Notes: generated from the sequence alone by a model not told the origin. Numbered from the stretch's first letter, positions 1 to 9,200 are shown. The stretch: 39,750 nt of DNA from JACOZG01 sp964564105 (GCA_964564105.1 CAZLZS010000006.1:1-39750); one strand, 5' to 3'. Made by a program: numbers and translations.

Positions 1-98
1 AACCTTTGTTACCCCAATCTAGCAGAAATGTCACCTCATAAGGTTAACTGTACGCAGACTTTACAGTGGCTGTTCAATGCGCTAGGATGGATGGCAAG
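1..98. other. Window edge, no gene seen
   Basis: I see no complete gene here. The frame of the downstream L11 gene stays open back to a GTG at 66, but the family N-terminus begins at 99. AACCTT at the window edge and AAGGTT near 41 could pair, but nothing supports a defined element. Confidence 0.4.
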
Positions 99-524
99 AT
101 GGTGAAGAAGGTGGAAAAGAAAATCAAACTTCAGATTCCGGCCGGCAAGGCCACGCCGGCGCCGCCCATCGGTACGGCTTTGGGCCCGGCCGGCGTCAAT
201 ATCGGCGACTTCGTCAATAAATTCAATGCCGCGACGAAAAATATGGGTGATGACATTATTCCGGTGGAACTAGCGGTTTATTCTGACCGGAGTTTTAATT
301 TTGTTTTAAAGACACCGCCGGCTTCACGCCTTTTGCTTAAGGCCGCTGGCGTAGAAAAGGGGTCGGGTAAAAATCTAGTGACTAAGGCCGGTCGGGTCAC
401 GAAGGCGCAAGTGCGCGAGATCGCCGAACGCAAACTGCCGGATTTAAACACCACTGATTTAGAGGTGGCAGTTTCAATCATTGAAGGCACCGCGCGCTCG
501 ATGGGGCTAGAGGTGGTGGGGTAA
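99..524 (+). CDS. rplK: 50S ribosomal protein L11 (uL11)
   Basis: L11 binds 23S rRNA at the GTPase-associated centre, with the L10-L7/L12 stalk. The protein starts with the family pattern VKK..KKIKLQIPAGKA, followed by the P-P-(I/V)-G..LG..GVNI motif that is typical of L11. It ends in the conserved IEGTARSMGL. From ATG 99 it is 141 aa, essentially the length of E. coli L11. ATG 87 and GTG 66 are in frame but would add an N-terminal extension the family lacks. A weak AGGA lies 11-14 nt upstream of ATG 99. The usual partner rplA (L1) does not follow; dcd does. The stalk proteins L10 and L7/L12 are encoded far away, at 33568-34423. Confidence 0.95.
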   Translation: MVKKVEKKIKLQIPAGKATPAPPIGTALGPAGVNIGDFVNKFNAATKNMGDDIIPVELAVYSDRSFNFVLKTPPASRLLLKAAGVEKGSGKNLVTKAGRVTKAQVREIAERKLPDLNTTDLEVAVSIIEGTARSMGLEVVG

Positions 525-545
525 ATAAATTAGCAAATATCATAT

Positions 546-1097
546 ATGGTACTATCTGATAAAGAAATTAAAGATTACGCCAAAAAATTTCACATGATCG
601 AGCCGTTCGCTTCGGCTCAGGTGCGAAAAGGGGTGATTTCTTACGGCGTTTCCTCTTACGGTTACGACATGCGGGTGATGGATGAATTTAAAATTTTTAC
701 TAATGTCAATAATGCCATAGTTGATCCGAAGAATTTTTCACCCGATTCCTTCATTAATTTCCGCGGTCGGGAATGCATCATCCCGCCAAATTCTTTCGTC
801 TTGGCGCGAAGTCTGGAGTATTTCCGAATTCCCCGCGAAGTGCTCGCCATCTGTGTGGGCAAATCCACTTATGCTCGATGCGGCATTATCATTAATGTCA
901 CGCCACTTGAACCAGAATGGGAGGGTTATGTGACGATTGAAATTTCCAACACTACGCCTCTGCCAGCCAAGATTTACGCCAGCGAGGGGATCGCTCAAAT
1001 CATTTTTATTTGCGGCAGTCAAGTCTGCGATATTTCATACAAGGATAAAAAAGGAAAATATCAAAAACAGAAAAAATTAACTTTGCCAAAAATTTGA
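546..1097 (+). CDS. dcd: dCTP deaminase
   Basis: Converts dCTP to dUTP, the first step from the dCTP pool toward dTMP. The trimeric dUTPase/deaminase fold signatures are visible: SSYGYDMR at residues 36-43, GKSTYAR at 105-111, PLEPEWEG at 120-127, and TIEISNT around 130-136, where the Glu matches the catalytic Glu of Dcd. Length 183 aa is normal. It starts 21 nt after rplK without a Shine-Dalgarno sequence and overlaps the next gene by 4 nt, so it is probably cotranscribed with thyX. No separate dUTPase is visible in the window. Some Dcd relatives make dUMP directly, but this cannot be decided from the sequence alone. Confidence 0.93.
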   Translation: MVLSDKEIKDYAKKFHMIEPFASAQVRKGVISYGVSSYGYDMRVMDEFKIFTNVNNAIVDPKNFSPDSFINFRGRECIIPPNSFVLARSLEYFRIPREVLAICVGKSTYARCGIIINVTPLEPEWEGYVTIEISNTTPLPAKIYASEGIAQIIFICGSQVCDISYKDKKGKYQKQKKLTLPKI

Positions 1098-2383
1098 AAA
1101 TCTTCGTCTACGACGAGTTCAATCCAGAAGATACGGCGATGTTGCAGGCGCTCTATTCGCGTTCAGCGGCCTCGGTCACCGAACAGGTCGCGAAGGTGCG
1201 CCAGTCCGGCTCCGGTAAGTTTATGGAGAAATATTATGTCGGCTACGGCCACGCTTCCATCGCCGACTGCGGCTCGACCACTATTTTTCTTGAAGCCGTG
1301 TCTATGCTGGTGGCTAAGGCGGTCCAAGATTGGCCGCTTTACTCCGGGCAGGAAACGAGCTCTCGCTATATTGATCTGTCTCATCAAGCGATTATGGATC
1401 CAGTCGGCACCTCCTTGTCAAGGCGTTGCCTTGACAAGTGGTTGGCATTTTATACTGATAGCCAAACAGCGGTCGGTGAGCATTTGCGGGCCAAATATCC
1501 AAAAAGAGAAGATGAGAAAGAAACGGTTTATGACCGAGCGATTAAGGCGCGCACTTTTGACATTTTGCGGGGTTTCCTGCCGGCCGGAGTGACCACGCAA
1601 CTTTCTTGGCACACCAATCTGCGTCAGGCCTGGGACAAACTGGCGCTTTTGCGGCACTGGCCCTTGCCGGAAGTTCAGACTGTGGCCACAGGTATACACG
1701 AGCAATTGCGCGCCAAGTATGCCTCAAGTTTTAGCCATAAACTTTATGAAGAGCAGGAAAAGTACTGGAAATTTTTGGGCGATAAACACACTTTTTATCT
1801 GGAGAAAAAATACCGTGGCGATTTTGCCGCCAAGACAAATATAAAACTGGCTGAACTTAATTGTTACCGCGACATTTTGCACCGCCGGCCGCCGAAAACT
1901 AATTTGCCCCACTTTCTCTCTCGTCTAGGTCATTGCACTTTTGATTTTCTTTTGGATTTCGGTTCTTTCCGCGACCTTCACCGGCACCGGAACGGCGTTT
2001 GCCGAATGCCGCTTCTCACCACGCGTTTTGGTTTTAACCAGTGGTACCTGGAGCAATTGCCGACAGCTTTGCAAGTTAAGGCCAAGACCTTAATCGCTGA
2101 ACAAAAGCGCGCCATCGCCGGTCTTAAAACTTCACGTGAGCTTACCCAATATTATATTGCCATGGGCTTTAATGTTACCTGCCAAGTTAGTTACGGCTTG
2201 CCGGCAACGGTTTATGTGGTTGAACTTCGGTCAGGGAAAATGGTCCATCCGACCCTGCGGCTGGTGGCTCATCAGATGCACCGTTTCCTGACGCGTAAAT
2301 TCCCCAAGCTCAAACTTTACTCCGATCTTGATCCGGATGACTGGGACATCCGCCGCGGCCGGCAAGATATTCGGGAGAAATAG
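1094..2383 (+). CDS. thyX: Double-domain ThyX-like flavin-dependent thymidylate synthase
   Basis: Probable FAD-dependent thymidylate synthase (dUMP to dTMP using methylene-THF). At 429 aa it is about twice the size of classical ThyX and appears to hold two ThyX-like halves. The first half has YSGQETSSRY (residues 83-92), matching the SxxExSxRY part of the ThyX motif but without the preceding RHR. The second half has RDLHRHR (about 293-299) but lacks the S..E.S.RY tail. The signature is therefore split between the halves. The TTG start at 1094 overlaps the dcd stop, and the frame starts with a plausible MKIFVYDEFNPED. A 25-nt perfect palindrome (1414-1438) lies in frame in the first half. The dcd, glyA and tmk neighbours support a role in thymidylate synthesis. 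An inactive or altered paralogue is possible. Confidence 0.75.
   Translation: MKIFVYDEFNPEDTAMLQALYSRSAASVTEQVAKVRQSGSGKFMEKYYVGYGHASIADCGSTTIFLEAVSMLVAKAVQDWPLYSGQETSSRYIDLSHQAIMDPVGTSLSRRCLDKWLAFYTDSQTAVGEHLRAKYPKREDEKETVYDRAIKARTFDILRGFLPAGVTTQLSWHTNLRQAWDKLALLRHWPLPEVQTVATGIHEQLRAKYASSFSHKLYEEQEKYWKFLGDKHTFYLEKKYRGDFAAKTNIKLAELNCYRDILHRRPPKTNLPHFLSRLGHCTFDFLLDFGSFRDLHRHRNGVCRMPLLTTRFGFNQWYLEQLPTALQVKAKTLIAEQKRAIAGLKTSRELTQYYIAMGFNVTCQVSYGLPATVYVVELRSGKMVHPTLRLVAHQMHRFLTRKFPKLKLYSDLDPDDWDIRRGRQDIREK
1414..1438. repeat. Palindromic element, family C, inside thyX
   Basis: Perfect inverted repeat with 11-bp arms (CTTGTCAAGGC) and a GTT loop, read in frame as LSRRCLDK. The same core arm (TGTCAAGGC) with GTT or its complement AAC as loop occurs twice in the 23S group I intron, at 38328-38352 and 38779-38798. 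Confidence 0.85.
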
Positions 2384-2559
2384 TTCAGGTTCATTATTTT
2401 TATTTGACTAATTGTATCTCTTGGTCTAGTTTGGTGATTAGATACTAGGCGATGTTCGCCGCACTCGGCGTTAAGTTGCGGCGCTACTCCAAGCATCAGG
2501 GAGATTGGTTTGAAAATCAGATAGAGGTCATCTTCACCCGTAGACTTGAATTCTGCGTC
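2384..2559 (+). other. Intergenic region with possible structured RNA
   Basis: About 240 nt separate thyX and glyA with no plausible ORF. The stretch can form several hairpins: GGCGA/TCGCC at 2448-2460, an alternative GCCGCA (2458-2463) with TGCGGC (2477-2482), and CTCC/GGAG near 2487-2503. It ends in a strong terminator-like hairpin. This fits a small RNA or a structured 3' UTR. I do not recognise an Rfam family; glycine and THF riboswitches were considered because glyA follows, but I could not match their consensus. Confidence 0.35.
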
Positions 2560-2595
2560 AAGCCGCGCACTCGTTTGAGCGCCGCGGCTTTTTCC
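2560..2595 (+). terminator. Rho-independent terminator-like hairpin
   Basis: AAGCCGCG and CGCGGCTT form the base of a hairpin with additional CTC/GAG pairing near the GTTT loop, followed by a run of T (2589-2593). It closes the thyX transcript or a small RNA and lies 30 nt before glyA. Confidence 0.65.
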
Positions 2596-2608
2596 TTCCC
2601 TCTCTTTC

Positions 2609-2617
2609 TGTTAGTCT
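2609..2617 (+). promoter_or_regulatory. Extended -10 box of glyA
   Basis: TGtTAGTCT, an extended -10 box, ends 7 nt before the glyA ATG at 2625. This predicts transcription starting at or next to the start codon. Confidence 0.45.
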
Positions 2618-2624
2618 GTAGTTT

Positions 2625-3806
2625 ATGAAAGATCGGCAGGTGGAGCGTTTAATCAGGACCGAGCGCGCTCGCCAAAAGCGGGTAATCAATCTGACCGCCT
2701 CGGAGAATTATGTGTCGCGCGATGTGCTCGCGGCGCTCGGCTCGGAATTAACGAATAAATACGCCGAGGGTTATTCACGGTATCGTTACTATGGCGGCAA
2801 CGAAATCTCCGACAAAATCGAGGATTTGTGCCAGCAGCGCGCTCTAAAACTCTACAAGCTACAAGCTAAAAGCTGGAGGGTGAATGTCCAGCCGCTTTCC
2901 GGTTCGCCGGCCAACCTCGCGGTGTATTTCGCCCTTGTGCCATCTGGCGGAAAGATTATGGGGCTGGCACTTAATCACGGTGGTCACTTGACGCACGGCC
3001 ATAAGGTTTCCATCACCGGCAAGTTTTGGACTCCGGTATATTACGGCGTGTCGCGCCGGACCGAACAATTGGATTATGATGAGATCGCGGCCATCGCTCG
3101 CCGCGAACACCCGGCCATTATCGTGGCCGGGTACACCGCCTATCCGCGGATTATTGATTGGCAAAAGTTTCATCAGATTGCTGGCTCGGTCAGCGCTTAT
3201 TTTATGGTAGATATGTCGCATATTGCGGGATTGGTCGCGGGCGGCGTCTATCCATCGCCGTTTCCCCATGCTGATGTCGTGACGACCACGACGCATAAAA
3301 CTTTGCGCGGGCCAAGGTCAGCACTAATTTTTTCTTGCACAGACAATCGAGATTTACCTAAAAAGATAGATAAAGCAGTTTTCCCCGGTCTCCAGGGCGG
3401 GCCGCATTTGAATCAGATCGCCGCGGTCGCCATAGCGCTGAAAGCGGCCGATTCGGCCGCTTTCAAAAAATACGCCCGGCAGGTGGTAAAAAATGCTCGC
3501 ATTTTAGCCAGCGAGCTCTCGCGGCTCGGCTGGCGACTGGTTTCCGGCGGCACGGATTCTCACTTACTTTTGGTTGATACTTGGCTGGCTGGCGAAGGCA
3601 TTTCCGGCAAAGAAGCGAGCGTACATCTGGAAAAAGCGGGGATCATCGTTAATAAAAATATGATCCCGTTTGATACCCGTTCCCCGGCGGATCCCTCCGG
3701 GATCCGTTTAGGCACCGCCGCCGAAACCACCCGCGGCAAGACCGAAAAAGACTTTATTACCATTTCCCGCCGGATTGATAATATTCTCAAAAATGTCAAA
3801 AAGTAG
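2625..3806 (+). CDS. glyA: Serine hydroxymethyltransferase
   Basis: PLP enzyme that converts serine and THF to glycine and methylene-THF, the one-carbon donor for ThyX. Family hallmarks are LTASENYVS near the N-terminus, NKYAEGYSRYRYYGG, VQPLSGSPAN, VDMSHIAGL, and TTTTHKTLRGPR, where Lys225 is the PLP lysine. At 393 aa it is slightly shorter than typical enzymes (about 415). Between RALKLY and NVQP, a few residues are encoded by tandem ACAAGCTA/AAAAGCTGG units (2852-2876), which looks like a small in-frame repeat insertion. The gene overlaps tmk by 14 nt. Its own extended -10 lies just upstream of ATG, so it probably starts the glyA-tmk unit. Confidence 0.96.
   Translation: MKDRQVERLIRTERARQKRVINLTASENYVSRDVLAALGSELTNKYAEGYSRYRYYGGNEISDKIEDLCQQRALKLYKLQAKSWRVNVQPLSGSPANLAVYFALVPSGGKIMGLALNHGGHLTHGHKVSITGKFWTPVYYGVSRRTEQLDYDEIAAIARREHPAIIVAGYTAYPRIIDWQKFHQIAGSVSAYFMVDMSHIAGLVAGGVYPSPFPHADVVTTTTHKTLRGPRSALIFSCTDNRDLPKKIDKAVFPGLQGGPHLNQIAAVAIALKAADSAAFKKYARQVVKNARILASELSRLGWRLVSGGTDSHLLLVDTWLAGEGISGKEASVHLEKAGIIVNKNMIPFDTRSPADPSGIRLGTAAETTRGKTEKDFITISRRIDNILKNVKK
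2852..2876 (+). repeat. Short tandem AAGCTA repeat in glyA
   Basis: Three imperfect units of about 8 nt ending in AAGCT lie in frame at a point where homologues are shorter. A related AAAGCTA array is in ileS at 9193-9231. Confidence 0.5.
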
Positions 3807-4494
3807 AAGGGGCAAATTAATTGTGATTGACGGGATTGACGGCTCGGGTAAAGCCACGCAGGTGAAGTTGTTGGCGGAGAAGTTAAGGCAGCTCAAGATC
3901 AGAGTTAAAACTATTGATTTTCCTCGTTACTACGACAACTTTTTCGGCCGGCTGATCGGCGAATATTTGTCCGGCGCTTACGGCGATTTCATCAAGACCG
4001 ATCCGCGGGTGGCTTCGGTGCTTTACGCCGCGGATCGGTTTGAATCCAGTCAGCAGATCAGAAAGTGGTTGGCTGATGATTTGATCGTGATTGCCGACCG
4101 TTATGTCAGCGCCAATCAGATTCACCAGGGAGGAAAAATTTCAGACAAGAAAGAGCGGCGGAATTTTATGCAATGGCTGGAAGCGATGGAATACGGGATT
4201 TATAAAATTCCCCAACCGGATTTGGTGATTTTTCTGGATGTGCCGTACGAGGTTAGTCACGCTTGGCTCCAAAAAAAAATTACGCAACGTCAGAAAAAAT
4301 ACTTGCGGCGCCGTAAAGATGTGGCCGAGGACAATCTTTTGCATTTGAAAAATTCGCGTCAGTGTGCTTTGAGTTTAGCCAAGCAAAATAAAAACTGGAC
4401 GCGAATCAAATGTTGTCAGGGTCAGAAATGCTTGCTGCCGGATGAAGTCAATCAGCAAGTGTTTACTATAATTAAAAAACGCTTCGGGCTATAA
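3793..4494 (+). CDS. tmk: Thymidylate kinase
   Basis: Phosphorylates dTMP to dTDP after ThyX. The P-loop GIDGSGKATQ sits at residues 14-23, a DRY motif follows near residue 101, and PDLVIFLDVP lies near 140. The C-terminal half is Lys/Arg-rich. ATG 3793 is chosen because it places the P-loop at the normal distance from the N-terminus; an ATG at 3775 in the same frame would lie deeper inside glyA. At 233 aa it is normal to slightly long. It overlaps the end of glyA by 14 nt, which suggests translational coupling and completes the dTMP gene set dcd-thyX-glyA-tmk. Confidence 0.92.
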   Translation: MSKSRRGKLIVIDGIDGSGKATQVKLLAEKLRQLKIRVKTIDFPRYYDNFFGRLIGEYLSGAYGDFIKTDPRVASVLYAADRFESSQQIRKWLADDLIVIADRYVSANQIHQGGKISDKKERRNFMQWLEAMEYGIYKIPQPDLVIFLDVPYEVSHAWLQKKITQRQKKYLRRRKDVAEDNLLHLKNSRQCALSLAKQNKNWTRIKCCQGQKCLLPDEVNQQVFTIIKKRFGL

Positions 4495-4495
4495 T
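4490..4495 (+). promoter_or_regulatory. -10 box of argS
   Basis: A perfect TATAAT ends 6 nt before the argS ATG (4502), putting the expected transcription start on the start codon. Another TATAAT is at 4467-4472. Confidence 0.6.
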
Positions 4496-4501
4496 CGGGA
4501 G

Positions 4502-6166
4502 ATGCTGGAGGATTTAACGGTTTGGTTAAGGATAGCGGCGCGCGAGTTGGTGCCGACCGGAGGCGCCGTCGCCGAATGGGATTATCCCGAGCTGGCCCGC
4601 GGCGACTATGCGACGGCCTGGCCCCTAAAAGCGGCGCGCCAGCTCGGTCAGTCGCCGCTCGTTCTGGCCCGGTCGCTCGCGGCCAAATTAGAGACCGCGC
4701 GGCCGGCCTTCGTTCGTCGGCTCGAGGCGGTGCCGCCCGGCTTCGTCAATGTCTGGCTGACCACGGTTTTTTTTCGACAAAATCTGGAGCAAATTATCAA
4801 GACTTCGGCTGATTACGGCCGCGGCAATCTTTACGCTGGACAAAAAGTGCTGGTTGAATATACCGACCCGAATCCCTTCAAGGAGTTCCATATCGGCCAC
4901 TTGATGTCCAACACGATCGGCGAGGCGCTCTCTCGACTAATCGAGTGGCAGGGCGCTGAGGTCAAGCGCGCTTGCTATCAGGGCGATGTCGGTCTCCACG
5001 CGGCTAAGGCGATTTACGGTAAGTCAAAAGTCAAAGGCCAAAAGGCCGAGGCTTGGGGTCAGGCTTATGTCTTGGGAGCGCAGGCTTACGACAATGACGA
5101 AACAGCCAAACAAGAGATCATTAAGCTTAATCGCAAAATTTACGACCGGAGCGATCCAGCCACCAATCGGCTTTATGATCAAGGTCGGCAGGCGAGTCTG
5201 GATTATTTTGAAACCATTTACCGCCAGCTCGGCACCAAGTTTGATTTTTATTTTTTTGAAAGCGCCAGCGGCCCGATCGGCAAAAAGATCGTTGAGGAAA
5301 ATCTGGGCCGGGTTTTTGAAAAAAGCGCCGAGGCCGTGGTCTTCCGCGGCGAGCGGCGCGACACCTCCTTGCACACGCGGGTGTTTTTAACTACGGAGGG
5401 CTTGCCGACTTACGAAGCCAAAGAATTGGGTCTGGCGAAATTAAAGTCTGAATCTTACCCACATGATTTGAGTTTGGTGGTGACTGGTAACGAGATCAAG
5501 GATTATTTTCAGATTTTGCTTAAAGCGCTGGAACTCATTTATCCCAAGCTGGCGGCGCAGACGCAGCACCGGCCTCACGGTATACTCCGTTTACCGACCG
5601 GCAAAATGTCGTCGCGGACCGGCGCGGTGATTACCGCCGAGCGTCTGATTGAAGAGGTAAAAAGCAAACTTGTAAGTAAAATCGGCGATAGAGATTATGA
5701 TGTCGAAGCCGTAGCGCTTGGGGCAATCAAGTACGCAATTTTGAAACAAGCGCCCGGCCGAGACATTATTTTTAATTTGGATAAATCCTTATCGCTCGCC
5801 GGCGACTCCGGGCCGTATCTCCAATACACCATTGTCCGAGCGCGCGCGGTTTTGGCCAAGGCCGCGGCCGCTAATTTGGTCCCGGACCCATCTCAACCCG
5901 AATCAGGAGATTTCAAACTGGAACGATTGCTCTACCGTTTTCCGGCCGCGGCTCGGCGCGCGGCCGAGAACGACGCGCCCAATCTCCTCGTCACTTATCT
6001 GGTTTCTCTGGCCGCGTCCTTTAATTATTTCTACGCCGAAAAAATTATTATTGATCAGGCGACGCCGGCCATTTCCAAGTATCGGTTAGCGCTGACCGCG
6101 GCCGCGGCCGCCGTACTCGCTAACGGTCTTTCCCTTCTTGCCATCCCGATTCCGGAACGAATGTAA
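4502..6166 (+). CDS. argS: Arginyl-tRNA synthetase
   Basis: Class I synthetase charging tRNA-Arg. An N-terminal additional domain (about 1-110) is followed by the catalytic Rossmann core with FHIGHLMSN (HIGH, about residues 128-134), the YQGDVGLHAAKA segment, and KMSSRTG (about 368-374) as the KMSKS-type loop. The DALR anticodon-binding region with ALK.AP..DIIF and GDSGPYLQYT is at the C-terminus. Length 554 aa is normal. After AIYG, residues KSKVKGQKAEAWG are encoded by short tandem AAGTCAAA and GGCCAAAA repeats (5021-5047). The gene starts 7 nt after tmk but has its own TATAAT 6 nt before ATG and no Shine-Dalgarno sequence. Confidence 0.96.
   Translation: MLEDLTVWLRIAARELVPTGGAVAEWDYPELARGDYATAWPLKAARQLGQSPLVLARSLAAKLETARPAFVRRLEAVPPGFVNVWLTTVFFRQNLEQIIKTSADYGRGNLYAGQKVLVEYTDPNPFKEFHIGHLMSNTIGEALSRLIEWQGAEVKRACYQGDVGLHAAKAIYGKSKVKGQKAEAWGQAYVLGAQAYDNDETAKQEIIKLNRKIYDRSDPATNRLYDQGRQASLDYFETIYRQLGTKFDFYFFESASGPIGKKIVEENLGRVFEKSAEAVVFRGERRDTSLHTRVFLTTEGLPTYEAKELGLAKLKSESYPHDLSLVVTGNEIKDYFQILLKALELIYPKLAAQTQHRPHGILRLPTGKMSSRTGAVITAERLIEEVKSKLVSKIGDRDYDVEAVALGAIKYAILKQAPGRDIIFNLDKSLSLAGDSGPYLQYTIVRARAVLAKAAAANLVPDPSQPESGDFKLERLLYRFPAAARRAAENDAPNLLVTYLVSLAASFNYFYAEKIIIDQATPAISKYRLALTAAAAAVLANGLSLLAIPIPERM
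5021..5047 (+). repeat. In-frame AAGTCAAA/GGCCAAAA microrepeat in argS
   Basis: AAGTCAAA is repeated twice and then passes into two GGCC units. It encodes a Lys-rich loop just after the conserved LHAAKAIYG region. It looks like a recent low-complexity expansion in a surface loop. Confidence 0.45.
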
Positions 6167-6217
6167 AATTGGCTTTGTTTTAAGTCACGTAGAATTTTTT
6201 GGAAATCGCCGCGAAAA

Positions 6218-6226
6218 TGCTAGGAT
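6218..6226 (+). promoter_or_regulatory. Extended -10 box of ileS
   Basis: TGcTAGGAT, an extended -10, ends 9 nt before the ileS ATG (6236). No Shine-Dalgarno sequence lies between. Confidence 0.5.
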
Positions 6227-6235
6227 AAGCGTTAA

Positions 6236-9200
6236 ATGGAGAGTAAAAAAGAGGAGGACATTCTCAAGTTCTGGCGGGAGAATAAAATTTTTGAAAAATC
6301 TCTGGCCAAACCGGCGCCGCGCGGCGAATTCGTGTTTTACGAAGGGCCGCCGACGGCCAACGGCCGGCCCGGGATTCATCATCTGGAAGCGCGCGCCTTC
6401 AAGGATCTGATCCCCCGTTTCAAAACTATGCAGGGCTATCACGTGCGCCGCAAAGCCGGTTGGGACACGCACGGTTTGCCAGTGGAGCTCGAGGTCGAAA
6501 AAGTTCTCGGGTTCAAATCCAAAAAAGAGATTGAAAATTACGGTGTGGCGGCGTTCAATCAAAAATGCCGAGAAAGTGTCGGTCAATATCTTGAGGAATG
6601 GCGGAAATTCACCGAGCGGATCGGCTTTTGGCTTGATCAAGAACATCCCTATTTCACTTATCAACCGGTATACATGGAGTCGGTCTGGTGGGTAGTAAAA
6701 CAGGCGGCCGAGCGCGGTTTGCTCTATAAAGATTACAAGGTTGTGCCCTGGTGTCCGCGTTGCGGCACCGCCCTATCCAGTCATGAGTTGGCGCAGGGTT
6801 ACCAAGAGGTTACCGAGACGGCGGTGACAGTGAAGTTTAAGGTCAAGAATCCGAAGCAACACAATCTGTCAGACAATACTTTTCTCTTGGCTTGGACAAC
6901 GACGCCCTGGACCCTGCCGGGCAATGTGACCTTGGCCGTGGGCGAGGGGATTGAGTATGTAATTATGGAAAGAGACGGAGAACATCTGTTGGCGTCGCGG
7001 GAATTTGATTTTTTTACTCCTTCGGATCCTGAAGGGATGGCCAGTCGTAAAAAAAATCAAATTCTCGCTTCGCAACTAATTGGTTTAGAATATGAACCGC
7101 TATTCGATTTCCCGGCGTTACGCAATGATCGATCCCATCGGGTCTACGCCGCGGATTTTGTCTCCGTCACTGAAGGCACCGGCCTTGTCCATACGGCCGT
7201 GATGTACGGGCAAGATGATTTTGTTCTGGGCACTAAGCTTGGTTTGCCCCAATATCACTTGGTTGGCGAAGACGGAAAATTTATTGCGGGGACGCCCTGG
7301 GCCGGGCAATTTGTCAAAGACGCCGACAAAGAAATCATCTCCGATCTCGAAAAGCGCAGCCGGCTGTTCAAACGGGAAACGATCACGCACGTTTATCCTT
7401 TTTGCTGGCGCTGTCAGACGCCGCTCATTTATTACGCGCGTGATTCTTGGTACCTCGAGATGTCGTCACTGCGAGAGAAATTACTGGACGAGAATCAAAA
7501 AATCAACTGGGTGCCGGAGCACATCAAAAACGGCCGCTTCGGCGAGTGGCTCGCCGAAGTTAAGGATTGGGCGATCTCGCGCGAACGTTACTGGGGGACG
7601 CCGTTGCCAATTTGGCAGACGGCTGACAGTAGAAAAACAGTGGTGCTCGGTTCACTCGAGGAGTTTAAAAAATACACCAAAAAATCCGGCAATCGTTATT
7701 TTGTCATGCGCCACGGCGAAGCCGAGAATAATGTTCTGAAAGTCTTAAGTTCCAGAGCCGACAACCCTCATCATTTGACGGAACGCGGTCGCGCCGAGAT
7801 CGAGCAGGCGGCCGGGCGCTTGCGGTCGGCCGAGATCAATCTTATTGTCTCGTCGGATTTTATCCGGACACGCGAAACCGCCGAGATTATCGTCAGGACG
7901 CTCGGCTTGCCGGCCGGATCGGTGATCTATGATGAGCGATTGAGAGAAGTGAATCATGGCGAACTCAATAACCAGCCGGTTAACGTCTATCGTGATTATT
8001 TCAAAACAGCGGAGCAATATTTTGTCGATCGTTTACCGGGAGGCGAAAACTTTACCGAGGTTAAACGTCGTTTGGGCGAAGCGCTTTATGATTTAGAAAA
8101 AGCCTACCGCGACCGAAAAATTCTTATCATTACTCACGAATCGCCGAGCTGGCTGCTTTTTGCCGCCGCCGCCGGCGCCGATCGCTCGGCCACACTGGCC
8201 TTACGCGGCACCGAGCCTGATTTTTTGAAAAATGCAGAATGGCGAGAACTAGAATTTGTTCCCCTGCCGCACAATCAAGATTATGAACTCGATCTTCACC
8301 GGCCGTTTATTGATGAAATTGAATTGTTGGATGGAAGCGGCCAGTCGCTCAAGCGCGCGCCCGAGGTGCTTGATGTTTGGCTGGATTCCGGCGCCATGCC
8401 GTGGGCCCAGAATCACTATCCTTTTGCCGGTGCCGACATTCTCTACCCGGCTGATTACATCGCTGAAGCGATTGATCAGACGCGCGGCTGGTTCTACACT
8501 TTGCTCGCGATCGGCGGGCTCTTAGGTCAAGGCGCGCCGTACCGAAATGTCATTTGTCTTGGTCATATTTTGGACAAGCAAGGCAAGAAAATGTCGAAAT
8601 CGGTCGGCAATGTCGTGGACCCTTGGTTGATGATCGAACGTTTCGGCGCCGATGCCTTGCGTTTTTGGCTGTATAGCGTTAATCAGCCCGGCGACGCCAA
8701 AAATTTTGACGAGGCGGGCGTGAATGAAATCATTAAAAAAGTGATCAACCCCTTGCTTAATATCGTTTCATTCTATGAGCTTTACCCTGTTAGAAACGAA
8801 GCCTCTAACGGAGTTTACGGCCGGCGAGAGAAAACGGTTATGCCGCCGGCCGCCGGCCGGGCGCTTGACGAGTGGATTTCGGCTCTCTTGGATCGTTTGA
8901 TCGGCGAGGTTACGGAAAAGCTTGAACATTACCGCGTGACCGAGGCGGCCCGGGCCCTGCGGGATTTTATCACTGACCTCTCACAGTGGTATGTGCGCCG
9001 GTCGCGCGATCGTTTCCGCGGCGGCGATTCAGCCGAACAGGCGCAAGCGACGGCGGTTCTCGGGTTGGCGCTTCGGCAACTGGCAAAATTGCTCGCGCCG
9101 TTTATGCCTTTTCTGGCCGAAGAGATTTACCAGAAACTGCGCCAGTCCGCTGATCCAGATAGTGTTCATTTAACAGATTGGCCGGACACAAAAAATCTAA

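Noticed and set aside
66..98. Longer L11 start at GTG 66 or ATG 87
   Set aside because: Adds residues absent from the L11 family; ATG 99 gives the conserved N-terminus and normal length.
2404..2446. TTGACT ... GATACT as a promoter for an RNA after thyX
   Set aside because: The spacing is about 31 nt, far from 16-18, so it is not a credible sigma70 promoter.
2384..2624. Glycine or tetrahydrofolate riboswitch upstream of glyA
   Set aside because: I could not find the conserved cores of either class, and a terminator plus separate -10 lie between this region and glyA.
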